Shown piece after piece: positions 38,564 to 47,840 of a DNA stretch of 64,000 bases (the stretch's first letter is position 1; the number at the start of each line of letters is the position of its first letter). This stretch comes from Massilia sp. H6. GTDB taxonomy: Bacteria > Pseudomonadota > Gammaproteobacteria > Burkholderiales > Burkholderiaceae_D. Where the stretch lies: the NCBI RefSeq assembly GCF_024802625.1, contig NZ_CP103371.1:1178001-1242000 (forward strand). Reading direction: 5' to 3'. A program made the position numbers and the translations under genes. The notes under the pieces are model-generated. The model saw only the letters and a list, made by a program, of their open reading frames with translations. It was not told the DNA's origin and searched no databases.

Positions 38564-40054
38564 ATGCACATCAAACTGACCGCCAGCGCCTTGCTCGCCC
38601 TGGCTTTCGCCGCGCCGCAGGCACTGGCCAAGGGCCCGGCATCGACCGCCAACGAGGCGGCCACCGCGCGTCACTACGCCAGCCTGATCGCCGGCGAGCC
38701 CAAGACCGCCGAGCTGACCCTGTTCTTTACCCAGATGCCCAAGGGCGGCGACCTGCACCACCATTATTCGGGGTCGGTGTATGCCGAGCAGTATGTCGAT
38801 TTCCTCGACAAGCAGGGCTATTGCCTCAACAAGCTCACTTACCGGATCGAGACCAACAAGGCGGTCATCGACGCCGAGCGCGCCAAGCCGGCAGCCGAGC
38901 GCAACTGCCTGTCCACGGCCGAAGTGTATGCCGACGACTATACCTACCGCGAGCTGCTGCAGCGCTGGTCGAACAAGGACTTCGCCAACCACGGCGCGCT
39001 GCAGCCACCACCGGATCGCCTGTTCTTCCAGACCTTCGGCTATTTCGGCCCGGTGTCGAACGCGAACTTCCGTGAAGGCCTGCAGGAGCTCAAGCAACGC
39101 GCGATCGGCGAGAACGTCGGCTATATCGAGACGATGTTCAAGATGTCGCCCTTCGTCGTCAATCCGGATTTCGACAAGCTGGCCTGGCACAACGCCAGCG
39201 ACGACAAGGCGCTTGATGCGCAGATGGGCGCCTGGCTGGCGGTGCTCGAGCAGGACGCCGGCTTTCGCCAGTCCACCACCGATTTCGTCAACAAGATCCA
39301 CGAAGCGGCCGCCGGCATCGACGACGAGCGCTTTACCATGCGCTTCCAGACCTACGTGCTGCGCCTGCTGAATCCCTCGCAGGTGTTCTCGTCGATGGTG
39401 TCGGGCTTCAAGGCCGCGAAGATGAGCGACAAGATCGTCGGCGTCAACATCGTGGGCCAGGAAAGCACGATGGTCTCGATGCGCGACTATGCGCTGCACA
39501 TGAAGATGTTCCGCTTTCTCAAGGCGCGCTATCCGGACGTGAAGATCGCGATGCATGCGGGCGAACTGGCGCTGGGCGACGTGCCGCCCGAAGGCCTGTC
39601 GTTCCACATCGACCAGGCCCTGGTGATCGCCGGCGCCGACCGCATCGGCCACGGCATCGACCTGGCGCACGAGTCGAACGCGGCGGCGATCATGGCAAAG
39701 ATGCGCAAGGACGACATTCCGGTCGAGGTCAACCTGACCTCGAACGCTTTCATCAGCGGCATCGAAGGGGCGAACCACCCGATCACGCTGTACCGCAAAT
39801 ACGGCGTGCCCTACGTGATCTCGACCGACGACGCCGGCGTGACCCGCCACACGCTGAGCAACGAATACGTCTTGTTCGCCAGCCGCTACAAGCCGGACTA
39901 CGCGGAAATGAAAAAGACCTCGTACAACAGCATCCGTTACGCCTTCCTGCCAGTGGCAGAAAAACAACGCCTGACCCGGCAGCTGGACAGCCGTTTCGCC
40001 CGGTTCGAGGCAAACATCGCCAGCCTGGCCAAGCTCCAGGCGGGCGCGAAATAA
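38564..40054 (+). CDS. Secreted adenosine deaminase-like protein
   Basis: The 496-residue protein has a signal peptide (MHIKLTASALLALAFAAPQA) followed by an adenosine/AMP deaminase fold. Metal and catalytic motifs are PKGGDLHHHYSGSV, AMHAGELALG, RIGHGIDLAHE and VISTDDAGVTR. Cytosolic Add enzymes are about 340 residues and lack a signal. The greater length and export resemble the secreted ADGF-type group. It would make inosine outside the cytosol, next to a 5'-nucleotidase and nucleoside ABC genes. Confidence 0.85.
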   Translation: MHIKLTASALLALAFAAPQALAKGPASTANEAATARHYASLIAGEPKTAELTLFFTQMPKGGDLHHHYSGSVYAEQYVDFLDKQGYCLNKLTYRIETNKAVIDAERAKPAAERNCLSTAEVYADDYTYRELLQRWSNKDFANHGALQPPPDRLFFQTFGYFGPVSNANFREGLQELKQRAIGENVGYIETMFKMSPFVVNPDFDKLAWHNASDDKALDAQMGAWLAVLEQDAGFRQSTTDFVNKIHEAAAGIDDERFTMRFQTYVLRLLNPSQVFSSMVSGFKAAKMSDKIVGVNIVGQESTMVSMRDYALHMKMFRFLKARYPDVKIAMHAGELALGDVPPEGLSFHIDQALVIAGADRIGHGIDLAHESNAAAIMAKMRKDDIPVEVNLTSNAFISGIEGANHPITLYRKYGVPYVISTDDAGVTRHTLSNEYVLFASRYKPDYAEMKKTSYNSIRYAFLPVAEKQRLTRQLDSRFARFEANIASLAKLQAGAK

Positions 40055-40575
40055 GCGATGCAGCGGGCGCTCCGGATTCTTTCGGGTCGCCCGCCGGTTA
40101 CCCTAAATAAGTAACTTTTTGACCACATGTTGTTTGTAAAGCATGTTTTGTGGCCGTCTTGCTACAAAAACCTTTTTCTCCTGCCCGCATTGGTGAAATT
40201 TAGAGCAAAAAAATTTCGCTAGAGAATGTCGCCCGTATAATTCCGGCTGGATTTTTGCCCGGGCCAGCTCCCAAGTCTTAGCGTATCAACAAGGGTTTAC
40301 GTGTATTTATACGCTGAGCGTATAAATAGCAAAGCCAAAACGAATTGGTCGGAATGTCAACGGTAATGCATATTGGACATTGATTTCCATCATTTTGGAC
40401 GTCCTTGTTGCCACCGCCGCCATGTCACCTTGTTGAAATACTGGCAGCGTAGAATTGCCGCCGCTGGCGGCAGCTTCGCCAGCGCACCGTGCAGAAAATA
40501 GAGATCGCAGCACTGTAAGAGAGGGGCAGCCGTCGGCTGCCCGTTATAACTATTACGTTCCTTTTGGGGTTATCA
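40055..40575. other. Regulatory intergenic region upstream of TonB receptor
   Basis: About 520 bp without a gene. It has a GCGGGCG/CGCCCGC hairpin at 40063-40094 that may end the deaminase transcript. AT-rich segments follow at 40100-40220, then the perfect palindrome listed separately, then a GC-rich leader before the receptor. Confidence 0.65.
40304..40328. promoter_or_regulatory. Perfect 11-bp palindrome, candidate operator
   Basis: TATTTATACGC and GCGTATAAATA flank TGA. It lies about 250 bp upstream of the TonB receptor start, in the only strongly AT-rich part of the region. A dimeric regulator could bind it; none is identified here. Confidence 0.6.
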
Positions 40576-43500
40576 ATGATCACTCAACAACAGATCCGGC
40601 TCACCAAACTCGCGCTGGCTTTGTCAGTTGCCTTGGCTGCCGCGCCAGTCTTCGCACAGAACACCACCTCGGCCATCGGTGGCCGTATTTCGGTCGCGGA
40701 CGGCAAGCCTGCAGTCGGCGCCCAGGTGCAGATTGTTCACGCTGAGTCCGGTTCTGTCAGCAATGTCGTCACCGACGCCGAAGGCCGTTACGTTGCACGC
40801 GGCCTGCGCGTGGGCGGTCCGTACACGATCGTCATCACCAAGGATGGCGTCAGCGAGCGCCGCGAGAACGTGTTCGTCGAGCTGGCCGAAACTGCCGCCG
40901 TCGATGCGACCCTGGGCCAGAAGATGCAGACCGTGACCGTCACCGGTTCGGCAGCGCGCTCGGAGATCTTCTCGAACAACGCCATGGGTTCGGTCACCTC
41001 GATCTCGCGCGCCGACCTGGAAACCCAGGCATCGATCAACCGCAACCTGCAAGACTTCGCGCGGATCGATCCGCGCGTCTCGCAGACCGACAAGGAACGC
41101 GGCGAAATGTCGGTGGCCGGCCAGAACTCGCGCTACAACTCGATGACCATCGACGGCGTGGCCATCAACGACACCTTCGGCCTCGAAGCCAACGGCAGCC
41201 CGACTGCCCGCCAGCCGATCTCGATGGAAGCGATCGCCTCGGTGCAGGTCAACGTGGCCAACTACGACGTCACCCAGCGCGGCTACACCGGCGCCAACGT
41301 CAACGCCGTCACCAAGTCGGGTACCAACGTGTACCACGGCGGCGCTTACTACATCGCCCGCAACGACAAGCTGGTCGGCGACCGCTACAACACCGTCACC
41401 GACGTCTACAGCGACGCGCCGCGCTTCAAGGACAACACCAAGGGCCTGTGGGCCAGCGGCCCGCTGATCCAGGACAAGCTGTTCTTCTTCGCCCTGGCCG
41501 AGAACTCGGAAAGCAGCCGTAGCTCGCCAGACTTCGGCGCCATCGGCTCGAAAGCCGGCACCACCGTCGGCATCAGCCCGGTCCAGATCGCACGTCTGAA
41601 AGACATTGCCCAGAGCCGCTACAACTTCGACCTCGGCAGCTCGGAAGTGCCAAGCGGTACCGCCCTGAAGTCGGAAGAGCGCACCATCAAGCTCGACTGG
41701 AACATCAACGACGACCACCGCGCCAACTTCCGCTACTCGAAGACCACCCAGAACGAGCCGATCTTCCCAGGCTTCTCGGCCAGCGGCGTGTCGCTGAGCT
41801 CGCAGTTCTACAAGCAGGACAAGAGCATCGAGACGATGGTGGCCCAGGTCTTCTCGGACTGGACCCAGAACCTCTCGACCGAGTTCAAGGCTTCGACGCG
41901 CGACTATGATTCGGTGCCGATCAACAATGCCCGCCTGCCGGCCATGTCGTTCTCGTTCACCGGCCCGCTGCCGGCCGACGCGCCGGCCGGCACCCGTACC
42001 GGCAGCCGCTTCCTGAACACCGGTACCGAGAGCAGCCGCCACAACAACGTGCTGGGTACCAAGACCATCGACCTGTATGGCGGCGCCAACTATCTGTGGG
42101 GCGACCACGAATTCAAGGTTGGCGCCGACTACACGTCGAACAAGGTCTACAACGCCTTCCTGCAGAACGTGTTTGGCAACTACACCTTCCAGTGCGATAA
42201 CAACTTCGCCTACACCTTCGGCTCGATCAACTGCGCCACTGCATCGGCATCGCAGATTGAGGCCGCCCTGTACGAGAACTTCTCGCGCGGCCGTCCATCG
42301 TCGTACACCGTGCAGATGCCGGTGGCCGGCGGTTCGCTGAGCAATGCGGTTGCCCAGTTCACGATGAAGAACACCGGCATCTTCTTGCAAGATAACTGGA
42401 CCGTTAACGAGAACCTGACCATCAGCGCCGGCGTGCGCGTGGACCTGACCAGCGTCGACAACACCCCGCTGCGCAATGCCGCCGTGGCCCAGCCTACCAT
42501 CGCTGGCAATGCCGCCACCTTCACCCGCCAGTCGGGCGGCTACGGTGTCGACAATACCCGCACCTTCGACGGCAACAAGCTGTGGCAGCCGCGTGCCGGC
42601 TTCAACTACAAGTTCGACTCGGCGCGACCGATGCAACTGCGTGGTGGCGCTGGCCTGTTCCAGGGCGCGGCGGCAACCGTGTGGATGTCGAACCCGTTCT
42701 CGAACCCAGGCGTGGCCACCCGTACCATTACCTGCTCGGGCTCGGGCGCGACCCGCTGCCCGAACACCGACGGCACCTTCACGCCTGACGTGAACGCACA
42801 GCGCACCGTCAGCGGCGCGACCCCATCCGCCAACGTCGACATCCTGTCGCCGGACCTGAAGCAGCCAGCGATCTGGAAGGCCAACCTGGCCTTCGAGCAC
42901 GAACTGCCATGGTATGGCCTGGTGTTCGGCGCCGAGTTGCTGGCGACCCAGAACAAGGACGCGATCTTCTACCAGAACCTGAACCTTGGCGCGCCAACCC
43001 GCAAAGGGACCGATGGCCGCGACCTGTACTACAACGCCAACGGCCTGTCGTCGGCCTGCTACACCTTCACCAATAACTCGGCGGGTACGGCAACCGGCTG
43101 CCAGAACACTGCCAAGGCGCTGTCGAACCTGAGCTATAACAATGTGCTGCTGGCCAAGGCGACCGGTAAGGGCGACGCCCAGATCGTGACCATGTCGATC
43201 ACCAGCCCGACCCGCAAGGGCTTCGGCTGGTCGGTCGCTTACTCGCACACCGAAGCGAGCGAAGTCTCGGCACTGACTTCGTCGACCTCGAACTCGAACT
43301 GGGCCGGCCGCTCGGTCTTCAACCCGAACGAAGAAGTTGCCTCGAACTCGTCGTATTTGGTGAAAGACCGCGTCAACGCCCGCCTGTCGTGGGAAAAGAA
43401 GTTCTTTGCTAACTACCGCACCCGTCTCGGCGTCTTCTACGAAGGCCGTTCGGGCAAGCCGTACAGCTGGACCATTAACAACGACCTGAACGGCGATGGC

Positions 43501-43986
43501 CTGGCTGGCAACGACCTGATGTACATCCCGTCGGGCGTCGGCTCGGGCGAAGTCGTGTTCTTTGGCGATACCGCGACGAACAATGCCAACGAGCGTAAGT
43601 TCTTCGACATCGTCGAGTCGAACAAGGCCCTGCGTAGCGCCAAAGGTGGCGTGGTCGACCGCAACAGCGCGTTCTCGCCATGGACCAACAGCTTCGACAT
43701 GAAGATCACCCAGGAAATCCCTGGCTTCATGAGCAAGCACAAGGCCAGCTTCTCGCTCGACATTTTGAACTTCGGCAACCTGCTGAACAAGAAATGGGGC
43801 CGTATCGAAGAAGTGGGCTTCCAGTCCGCCGGTGGCCAGGCGCGCAGCTTTGTCGACTATGTCGGCCTGAATGCACAGGGCAAGTACGTGTACGCAGTGC
43901 GTAACACCGTGGAAGACCTGAACCTGCGCCAGGCCAAGGGCGAGTCGCAGTGGGCCGTCCAGGCAACCGTCAAGTACGAATTCTAA
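40576..43986 (+). CDS. Oar-like TonB-dependent outer-membrane receptor
   Basis: The 1136-residue receptor has a signal peptide (ending near AAPVFAQ) and an N-terminal carboxypeptidase-regulatory-like beta-sandwich (SAIGGRISVADGKPAVGAQV). A plug domain with MTIDGVAINDTFGLEA and a long barrel ending AVQATVKYEF follow. Such Oar-like receptors take up larger substrates with TonB energy. Its place between the purine genes and a 5'-nucleotidase suggests nucleic-acid fragments or nucleosides as ligand, which is only inferred. The ATG at 40576 has GGGGTT upstream. A strong terminator follows. Confidence 0.92.
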   Translation: MITQQQIRLTKLALALSVALAAAPVFAQNTTSAIGGRISVADGKPAVGAQVQIVHAESGSVSNVVTDAEGRYVARGLRVGGPYTIVITKDGVSERRENVFVELAETAAVDATLGQKMQTVTVTGSAARSEIFSNNAMGSVTSISRADLETQASINRNLQDFARIDPRVSQTDKERGEMSVAGQNSRYNSMTIDGVAINDTFGLEANGSPTARQPISMEAIASVQVNVANYDVTQRGYTGANVNAVTKSGTNVYHGGAYYIARNDKLVGDRYNTVTDVYSDAPRFKDNTKGLWASGPLIQDKLFFFALAENSESSRSSPDFGAIGSKAGTTVGISPVQIARLKDIAQSRYNFDLGSSEVPSGTALKSEERTIKLDWNINDDHRANFRYSKTTQNEPIFPGFSASGVSLSSQFYKQDKSIETMVAQVFSDWTQNLSTEFKASTRDYDSVPINNARLPAMSFSFTGPLPADAPAGTRTGSRFLNTGTESSRHNNVLGTKTIDLYGGANYLWGDHEFKVGADYTSNKVYNAFLQNVFGNYTFQCDNNFAYTFGSINCATASASQIEAALYENFSRGRPSSYTVQMPVAGGSLSNAVAQFTMKNTGIFLQDNWTVNENLTISAGVRVDLTSVDNTPLRNAAVAQPTIAGNAATFTRQSGGYGVDNTRTFDGNKLWQPRAGFNYKFDSARPMQLRGGAGLFQGAAATVWMSNPFSNPGVATRTITCSGSGATRCPNTDGTFTPDVNAQRTVSGATPSANVDILSPDLKQPAIWKANLAFEHELPWYGLVFGAELLATQNKDAIFYQNLNLGAPTRKGTDGRDLYYNANGLSSACYTFTNNSAGTATGCQNTAKALSNLSYNNVLLAKATGKGDAQIVTMSITSPTRKGFGWSVAYSHTEASEVSALTSSTSNSNWAGRSVFNPNEEVASNSSYLVKDRVNARLSWEKKFFANYRTRLGVFYEGRSGKPYSWTINNDLNGDGLAGNDLMYIPSGVGSGEVVFFGDTATNNANERKFFDIVESNKALRSAKGGVVDRNSAFSPWTNSFDMKITQEIPGFMSKHKASFSLDILNFGNLLNKKWGRIEEVGFQSAGGQARSFVDYVGLNAQGKYVYAVRNTVEDLNLRQAKGESQWAVQATVKYEF

Positions 43987-44015
43987 GTTTCTGAATTCCC
44001 TGCTTTGATGTGAAC

Positions 44016-44045
44016 AACGGCCAGTGGCGACACTGGCCGTTTTTT
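44016..44045 (+). terminator. Rho-independent terminator after TonB receptor
   Basis: An 11-bp perfect stem (aacggccagtg / cactggccgtt) with a GCGA loop is followed by a T run. It separates the receptor gene from the 5'-nucleotidase gene. Confidence 0.93.
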
Positions 44046-44155
44046 CTTGCCGAAAGCGCCTGTGTGCCTGCCTGCCAGCTTGGCGACTAGCCACTTGCCC
44101 ATGCAATAATGCCGAGGTCCCCAGCCGGCCTCCCATCCTTGATCGAGAATAGTCC

Positions 44156-45859
44156 ATGACCGTTTCCCTTCGTGCTCCGGCACGCCTGTCGCGCGCCGTG
44201 CTGGCGCTTGCCGTGTCGCTGACCCTGGCTGGCTGCGCCACCAGCACCGGCCGCGAGCCGGTGACCATCAACCTGGTCGCCATCAATGATTTCCACGGCA
44301 ACCTCGAGCCGAGCCGCTACACCCCGACCGGGCAGGACGGCGCCAAATCCGACCCGATCCGCGCTGGCGGCATCGAGGCGCTGGCGGCGGCGCTGCAAGC
44401 CTGGCGCCAGCAGGACCGTGACCTGCTGTTGGTTGCCGCCGGCGACCTGGTGGGCGCCAGCCCGGCCATGTCGTCGCTATGGGCTGACGAGCCCACCATT
44501 GAAGCGATGAACATGCTGGGCCTGCGCGCGAGCGCGGTCGGCAACCACGAATTCGACGCCGGCCGCCAGGAACTTCTGCGCCAGCAAAATGGCGGTTGCG
44601 TGTCGGTGCGCCCGGCCAAGGCTTGCCAGATGGGCCCGACTTTCGGCGGCGCCAAATTTACCTATCTGGCCGCGAACGTGATCGACAGCGCCACCGGCCA
44701 GCCTTTCATTCCGGCGTTTAGCATCGAGAGCGTCAAGGGCGTGAAGGTCGGCCTGGTGGGAGCGGTCTTGCAGGACACCCGCTCGGTCGTGATGGCCTCG
44801 GGCATTGCGGGATTGCGCTTTGGCGACGAAGCCGATGCGATCAACCGCGCGGTCCCGGCCATGCGCGCGCAGGGCGCCGACGTCATCGTGGCGCTGGTGC
44901 ATGAAGGCGGCACCACCAAGGACAGTCCTTTGAGCCCGGGCTGCAGCAACCTGGCAGGCCCGCTGGTGGACATCGTGAAAAGGCTCGACCCGGCGATCCG
45001 GCTGGTGATCTCGGGCCACTCGCACCAGGGCTACCTGTGCCAGGTCGATGGCCGCACCGTGACCCAGGCCGGTTCGTACGGCCACCTGGCGACCCGCATC
45101 GCCATGAAGGTGGACGCGGCCACCGATACCGTCACCGACCTGCAGGTGCACAACGTGGTGCTTCAGCCGGGCGACTATCCGGCCGATCCGGCAATGGTGG
45201 CCTTCATGGCCTCGGTCAAGGAACGCAGCCGCGCCGCCTTGACCCGCCCGGTGGCGCGCCTGGCCACGGCGCCGCTGCTGCGCAAGAAGAATGCGTCGGG
45301 CGAATCGGTACTGGGCGGCGTGGTCGCCGACGCGGTGCTGGCGGCCACCCGCAACCAGGGCGCCCAGATCGGCTTCATGAACGATGGCGGCATCCGCAAG
45401 GACCTCGAAGCCGGCGCCGACAATGTGGCTGCCTTCGGCCAGGCCCAGGCCGTGCTGCCGTTTGGTAATACGCTGGTGCTGATGGACTTGAGCGGCGCCC
45501 AGCTGCGCCGCCTGCTCGAGCAGCAATGGATGCGCCCGGGCGCGGCCGATCCATCGATCCTGCAAGTGTCGGCCAATGTCCGCTACCAGTGGGACGAACA
45601 GCGACCACCCGGCAGCCGCGTGGTGCCGGACAGCATCCGCATCGACGGCGCGCCGCTGGTCGACAGCCGTACCTACCGCGTCGTGGCCAACAACTTCCTG
45701 GCCGAGGGCGGCGATAACTTCCCCGAGTTTGCCAAGGGCACGAACCGTCTCGAGACCGGCATGCTCGACCTCGACGCATTCGTTGACTTCTTGCGCGCCA
45801 GCGAAGGGCAGGGCGCATCGATGGCGCCGGCCGCGCCGCGCATCGTCAAGATCAAGTAA
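44156..45859 (+). CDS. Lipoprotein 5'-nucleotidase / metallophosphatase
   Basis: The 567-residue protein has a lipoprotein signal (LTLAGC) and a metallophosphatase domain (NLVAINDFHGNLEPS, GNHEFDAGRQELL, ISGHSHQGYLC). The 5_nucleotid_C domain includes GFMNDGGIRKDLEAG, which binds the base. It would release phosphate from nucleotides in the periplasm or at the outer membrane. The nuclease gene follows 26 nt later, so together they could turn nucleic acid into nucleosides. Confidence 0.92.
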   Translation: MTVSLRAPARLSRAVLALAVSLTLAGCATSTGREPVTINLVAINDFHGNLEPSRYTPTGQDGAKSDPIRAGGIEALAAALQAWRQQDRDLLLVAAGDLVGASPAMSSLWADEPTIEAMNMLGLRASAVGNHEFDAGRQELLRQQNGGCVSVRPAKACQMGPTFGGAKFTYLAANVIDSATGQPFIPAFSIESVKGVKVGLVGAVLQDTRSVVMASGIAGLRFGDEADAINRAVPAMRAQGADVIVALVHEGGTTKDSPLSPGCSNLAGPLVDIVKRLDPAIRLVISGHSHQGYLCQVDGRTVTQAGSYGHLATRIAMKVDAATDTVTDLQVHNVVLQPGDYPADPAMVAFMASVKERSRAALTRPVARLATAPLLRKKNASGESVLGGVVADAVLAATRNQGAQIGFMNDGGIRKDLEAGADNVAAFGQAQAVLPFGNTLVLMDLSGAQLRRLLEQQWMRPGAADPSILQVSANVRYQWDEQRPPGSRVVPDSIRIDGAPLVDSRTYRVVANNFLAEGGDNFPEFAKGTNRLETGMLDLDAFVDFLRASEGQGASMAPAAPRIVKIK

Positions 45860-45885
45860 ACCGCATTGTTCAACCAGGAATGATC

Positions 45886-46950
45886 ATGAAAAAACTTGCA
45901 GTCGTACTCGCGCTGACGGGCGCATTCGCATCGTTCGACGCCATGGCCTGGGGCCGCGACGGCCACAAGGCGATTGGCGCCATTGCCGACAAGCTGCTCA
46001 AGGGCACCAATGCGCAGAAGGAAATCAACCTGCTGCTCAAGCCGGGCGAGTCGCTCGAGCTGGTCGCGAACTGGGCCGATTGCGTCAGGGGCACGTTCTG
46101 CGGCGAGCAGACCCAGGAAATGCTGGACTATGTCAGCGCCAACCCGCAGCACGACAAATACCACTACACCAATGTGCCCTTCCAGCACGACCACTACGAT
46201 GACCATGGCGTGGGCCGCACCGGGGTTGACATCGTGCAAACGCTGCGCCAGTGCATCGCGGTCTTGCAGGGCAAACTCGACCCGGAACTGAACCCGCACA
46301 AGTTCACGCGGCGCCAGGCGCTGATCCTGATCGCCCACTTCGCCGGCGACATCCACCAGCCGCTGCACGTGGGCGCAGCCTATGTCGGCAAGGACAGCAA
46401 GTTCGTGGTGCCCCCGACCCAGGCCGATGTCAACGACACCACGATCTACGACTCGCGTGGCAGCAACAACCTGTTACTCGACGATGCGCGCCTGGGCGCG
46501 CTGGCCACTGCCGCCGCCATCCCGCCGGGCGAACCGGTGCCGATGCGCGAAGGGGGCGCCAAGTCGCTGACCAAGCCTTTCCACTCGTACTGGGACAGCA
46601 CCACGGTCGACTACGCCTTCCGCCGGCTTCAGACCAGCACGCCGGACGCCTTCGCCACCAAGGTCATCGGCGGCAACATGACCATCCCGCAGATCGAAGG
46701 CGATCCGATCGCCGCGCCTTTCGCCTGGGCCAACCATTCGCTGTTCGTGGCCAAGCAGGCCTTCGCAGGTGTCGTGCCGGGCAAGATGGTTGCGCAAACG
46801 AACAGGAAGGGCGAAACGTATTACGCCTTCACGCTCGATGTACCGGCCAATTATCCGGTGCCAAGTTCCGAAATCGCCAAGCAGCAATTGATCAAGGGCG
46901 GGTACAACCTGGCCGCGCTGTTGCAGGCGATCTGGCCAGAGAAGGGGTGA
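45886..46950 (+). CDS. S1/P1 nuclease
   Basis: This secreted zinc nuclease of 354 residues would cut single-stranded nucleic acid to 5'-nucleotides. A signal peptide ends at AMA, leaving mature WGRDGHKAIG, where the N-terminal Trp is the first zinc ligand. Further ligand blocks are HYTNVPFQHDHYDD and HFAGDIHQPLHVG. ATG codons occur at 45880 and 45886. The second has the AGGA site at proper spacing and was chosen. Confidence 0.93.
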   Translation: MKKLAVVLALTGAFASFDAMAWGRDGHKAIGAIADKLLKGTNAQKEINLLLKPGESLELVANWADCVRGTFCGEQTQEMLDYVSANPQHDKYHYTNVPFQHDHYDDHGVGRTGVDIVQTLRQCIAVLQGKLDPELNPHKFTRRQALILIAHFAGDIHQPLHVGAAYVGKDSKFVVPPTQADVNDTTIYDSRGSNNLLLDDARLGALATAAAIPPGEPVPMREGGAKSLTKPFHSYWDSTTVDYAFRRLQTSTPDAFATKVIGGNMTIPQIEGDPIAAPFAWANHSLFVAKQAFAGVVPGKMVAQTNRKGETYYAFTLDVPANYPVPSSEIAKQQLIKGGYNLAALLQAIWPEKG

Positions 46951-47171
46951 TTGGTTACGGTGCCGGTGCCGGCGGGCGGCCGCGGGCACCGTGCGGTGGC
47001 GTCGCCGGGCATTCGGGTGGTATAGCACCAGCGGCAAGAGCGTGATCGCAGCGCAGACCGGGCCGATGCAATGGGCATGGGGCCGGTCTAGTTCTTTGTA
47101 CCCATGCCTGGCGGCGCTTCTTTATTATTGAGCTTTGTCGTTTTTCCGAAGAGGATGAACGACTGGTTATT
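46951..47171. other. Intergenic region before the second array
   Basis: About 220 bp, GC-rich for the first 150 bases and then less so. No gene or clear signal is supported apart from the start of repeat R7. Confidence 0.5.
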
Positions 47172-47263
47172 GTTGAAGACGGCCTTGGAGCTGAGCATAG
47201 CAGCTCGCCAGCGCCGAAGAATTTCAGACTGTGACGACCGACCGGAACCGACCCAAAGCGGAC
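47172..47263 (-). repeat. Palindromic repeat R7 (long form, minus orientation)
   Basis: Read on the minus strand it starts GTCCGCTTTGGGTCGG, has core CTGCTATGCTCAGC and ends near AAGGCCGTC. It begins 8 nt after the stop of the minus-strand gene ending at 47272. Confidence 0.82.
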
Positions 47264-47271
47264 GGTCGAAG

Positions 47272-47625
47272 TTAACTTGTTTCCCTTCTGCGAAGACACG
47301 TGCCCAAAAAACTAGCCGCGCTCACCAGAGCGAAAAGGAGCAATAAAACTGCTGCATACTTGCCGAGTGATTCAGTTGTTGCGTAGTAAAGCTGCAGAGG
47401 AAAACTGACTACCACCAAAGCAAAACATCCTGAAATGATTGCCGCAACGAGGCCCGCACGGCCGAATACGACGCCAAGCACAAAGGCAGTGCTGCTTACA
47501 AACGCGCATATCGCGCCTACCGCCACGAGATCATTTGAGGCATCAGGGCTAAACGCCTGACCAAACATGACTGCAAGAGCGATGAACAGAAATCCTGAGA
47601 TCGATGCGACAAGTTTTAAAGCCAC
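47272..47625 (-). CDS. Small four-helix membrane protein (array family), member 3
   Basis: The 117-residue product has four hydrophobic segments and shares STAFVLGVVFGRAGL and FPLQLYYATTESLG with members 1 and 2 in the first array, 37-41 kb away. It starts at a GTG at 47625 with AAAGGA 11 nt upstream. R8 lies before it and R7 after it, the same order as in the first array. The function is unknown. Confidence 0.75.
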   Translation of the reverse strand: MALKLVASISGFLFIALAVMFGQAFSPDASNDLVAVGAICAFVSSTAFVLGVVFGRAGLVAAIISGCFALVVVSFPLQLYYATTESLGKYAAVLLLLFALVSAASFLGTCLRRRETS

Positions 47626-47647
47626 CTAACGGTCCTTTCGTCTCATT

Positions 47648-47750
47648 GTCCGCTTTTGGCCGAAGGCGGCCGTTGAGCTCAGCATAGCAGCTCGCCAGGG
47701 CCGAAAAATCGCAGACTGTCATGAAGGCAGCAACCGACCCCAAAGCAGAC
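47648..47750 (-). repeat. Palindromic repeat R8 (long form, minus orientation)
   Basis: The best-preserved unit, 103 bp. On the minus strand it runs GTCTGCTTTGGGGTCGG, CTGCTATGCTGAGC, ACGGCCGCC and the end TTCGGCCAAAAGCGGAC. Confidence 0.88.
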
Positions 47751-47840
47751 GTGGCGAAACGGCTGAGAACGACATTGCGCCTTCGCGTTATTTACAAATA
47801 GAATCGAAACTCGACTGCTCATTGACCATTACCGTCCGCC

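Noticed and set aside
40624..44301. A 1225-codon frame opposite the TonB receptor
   Set aside because: It is the complement shadow of a clear receptor gene and contains no recognisable domain.
47641..47743. Minus-strand 64-codon frame MGSVAAFMTVCDFSALASCYAE-type
   Set aside because: It is a translation of repeat R8 itself; similar frames occur in every long-form copy.
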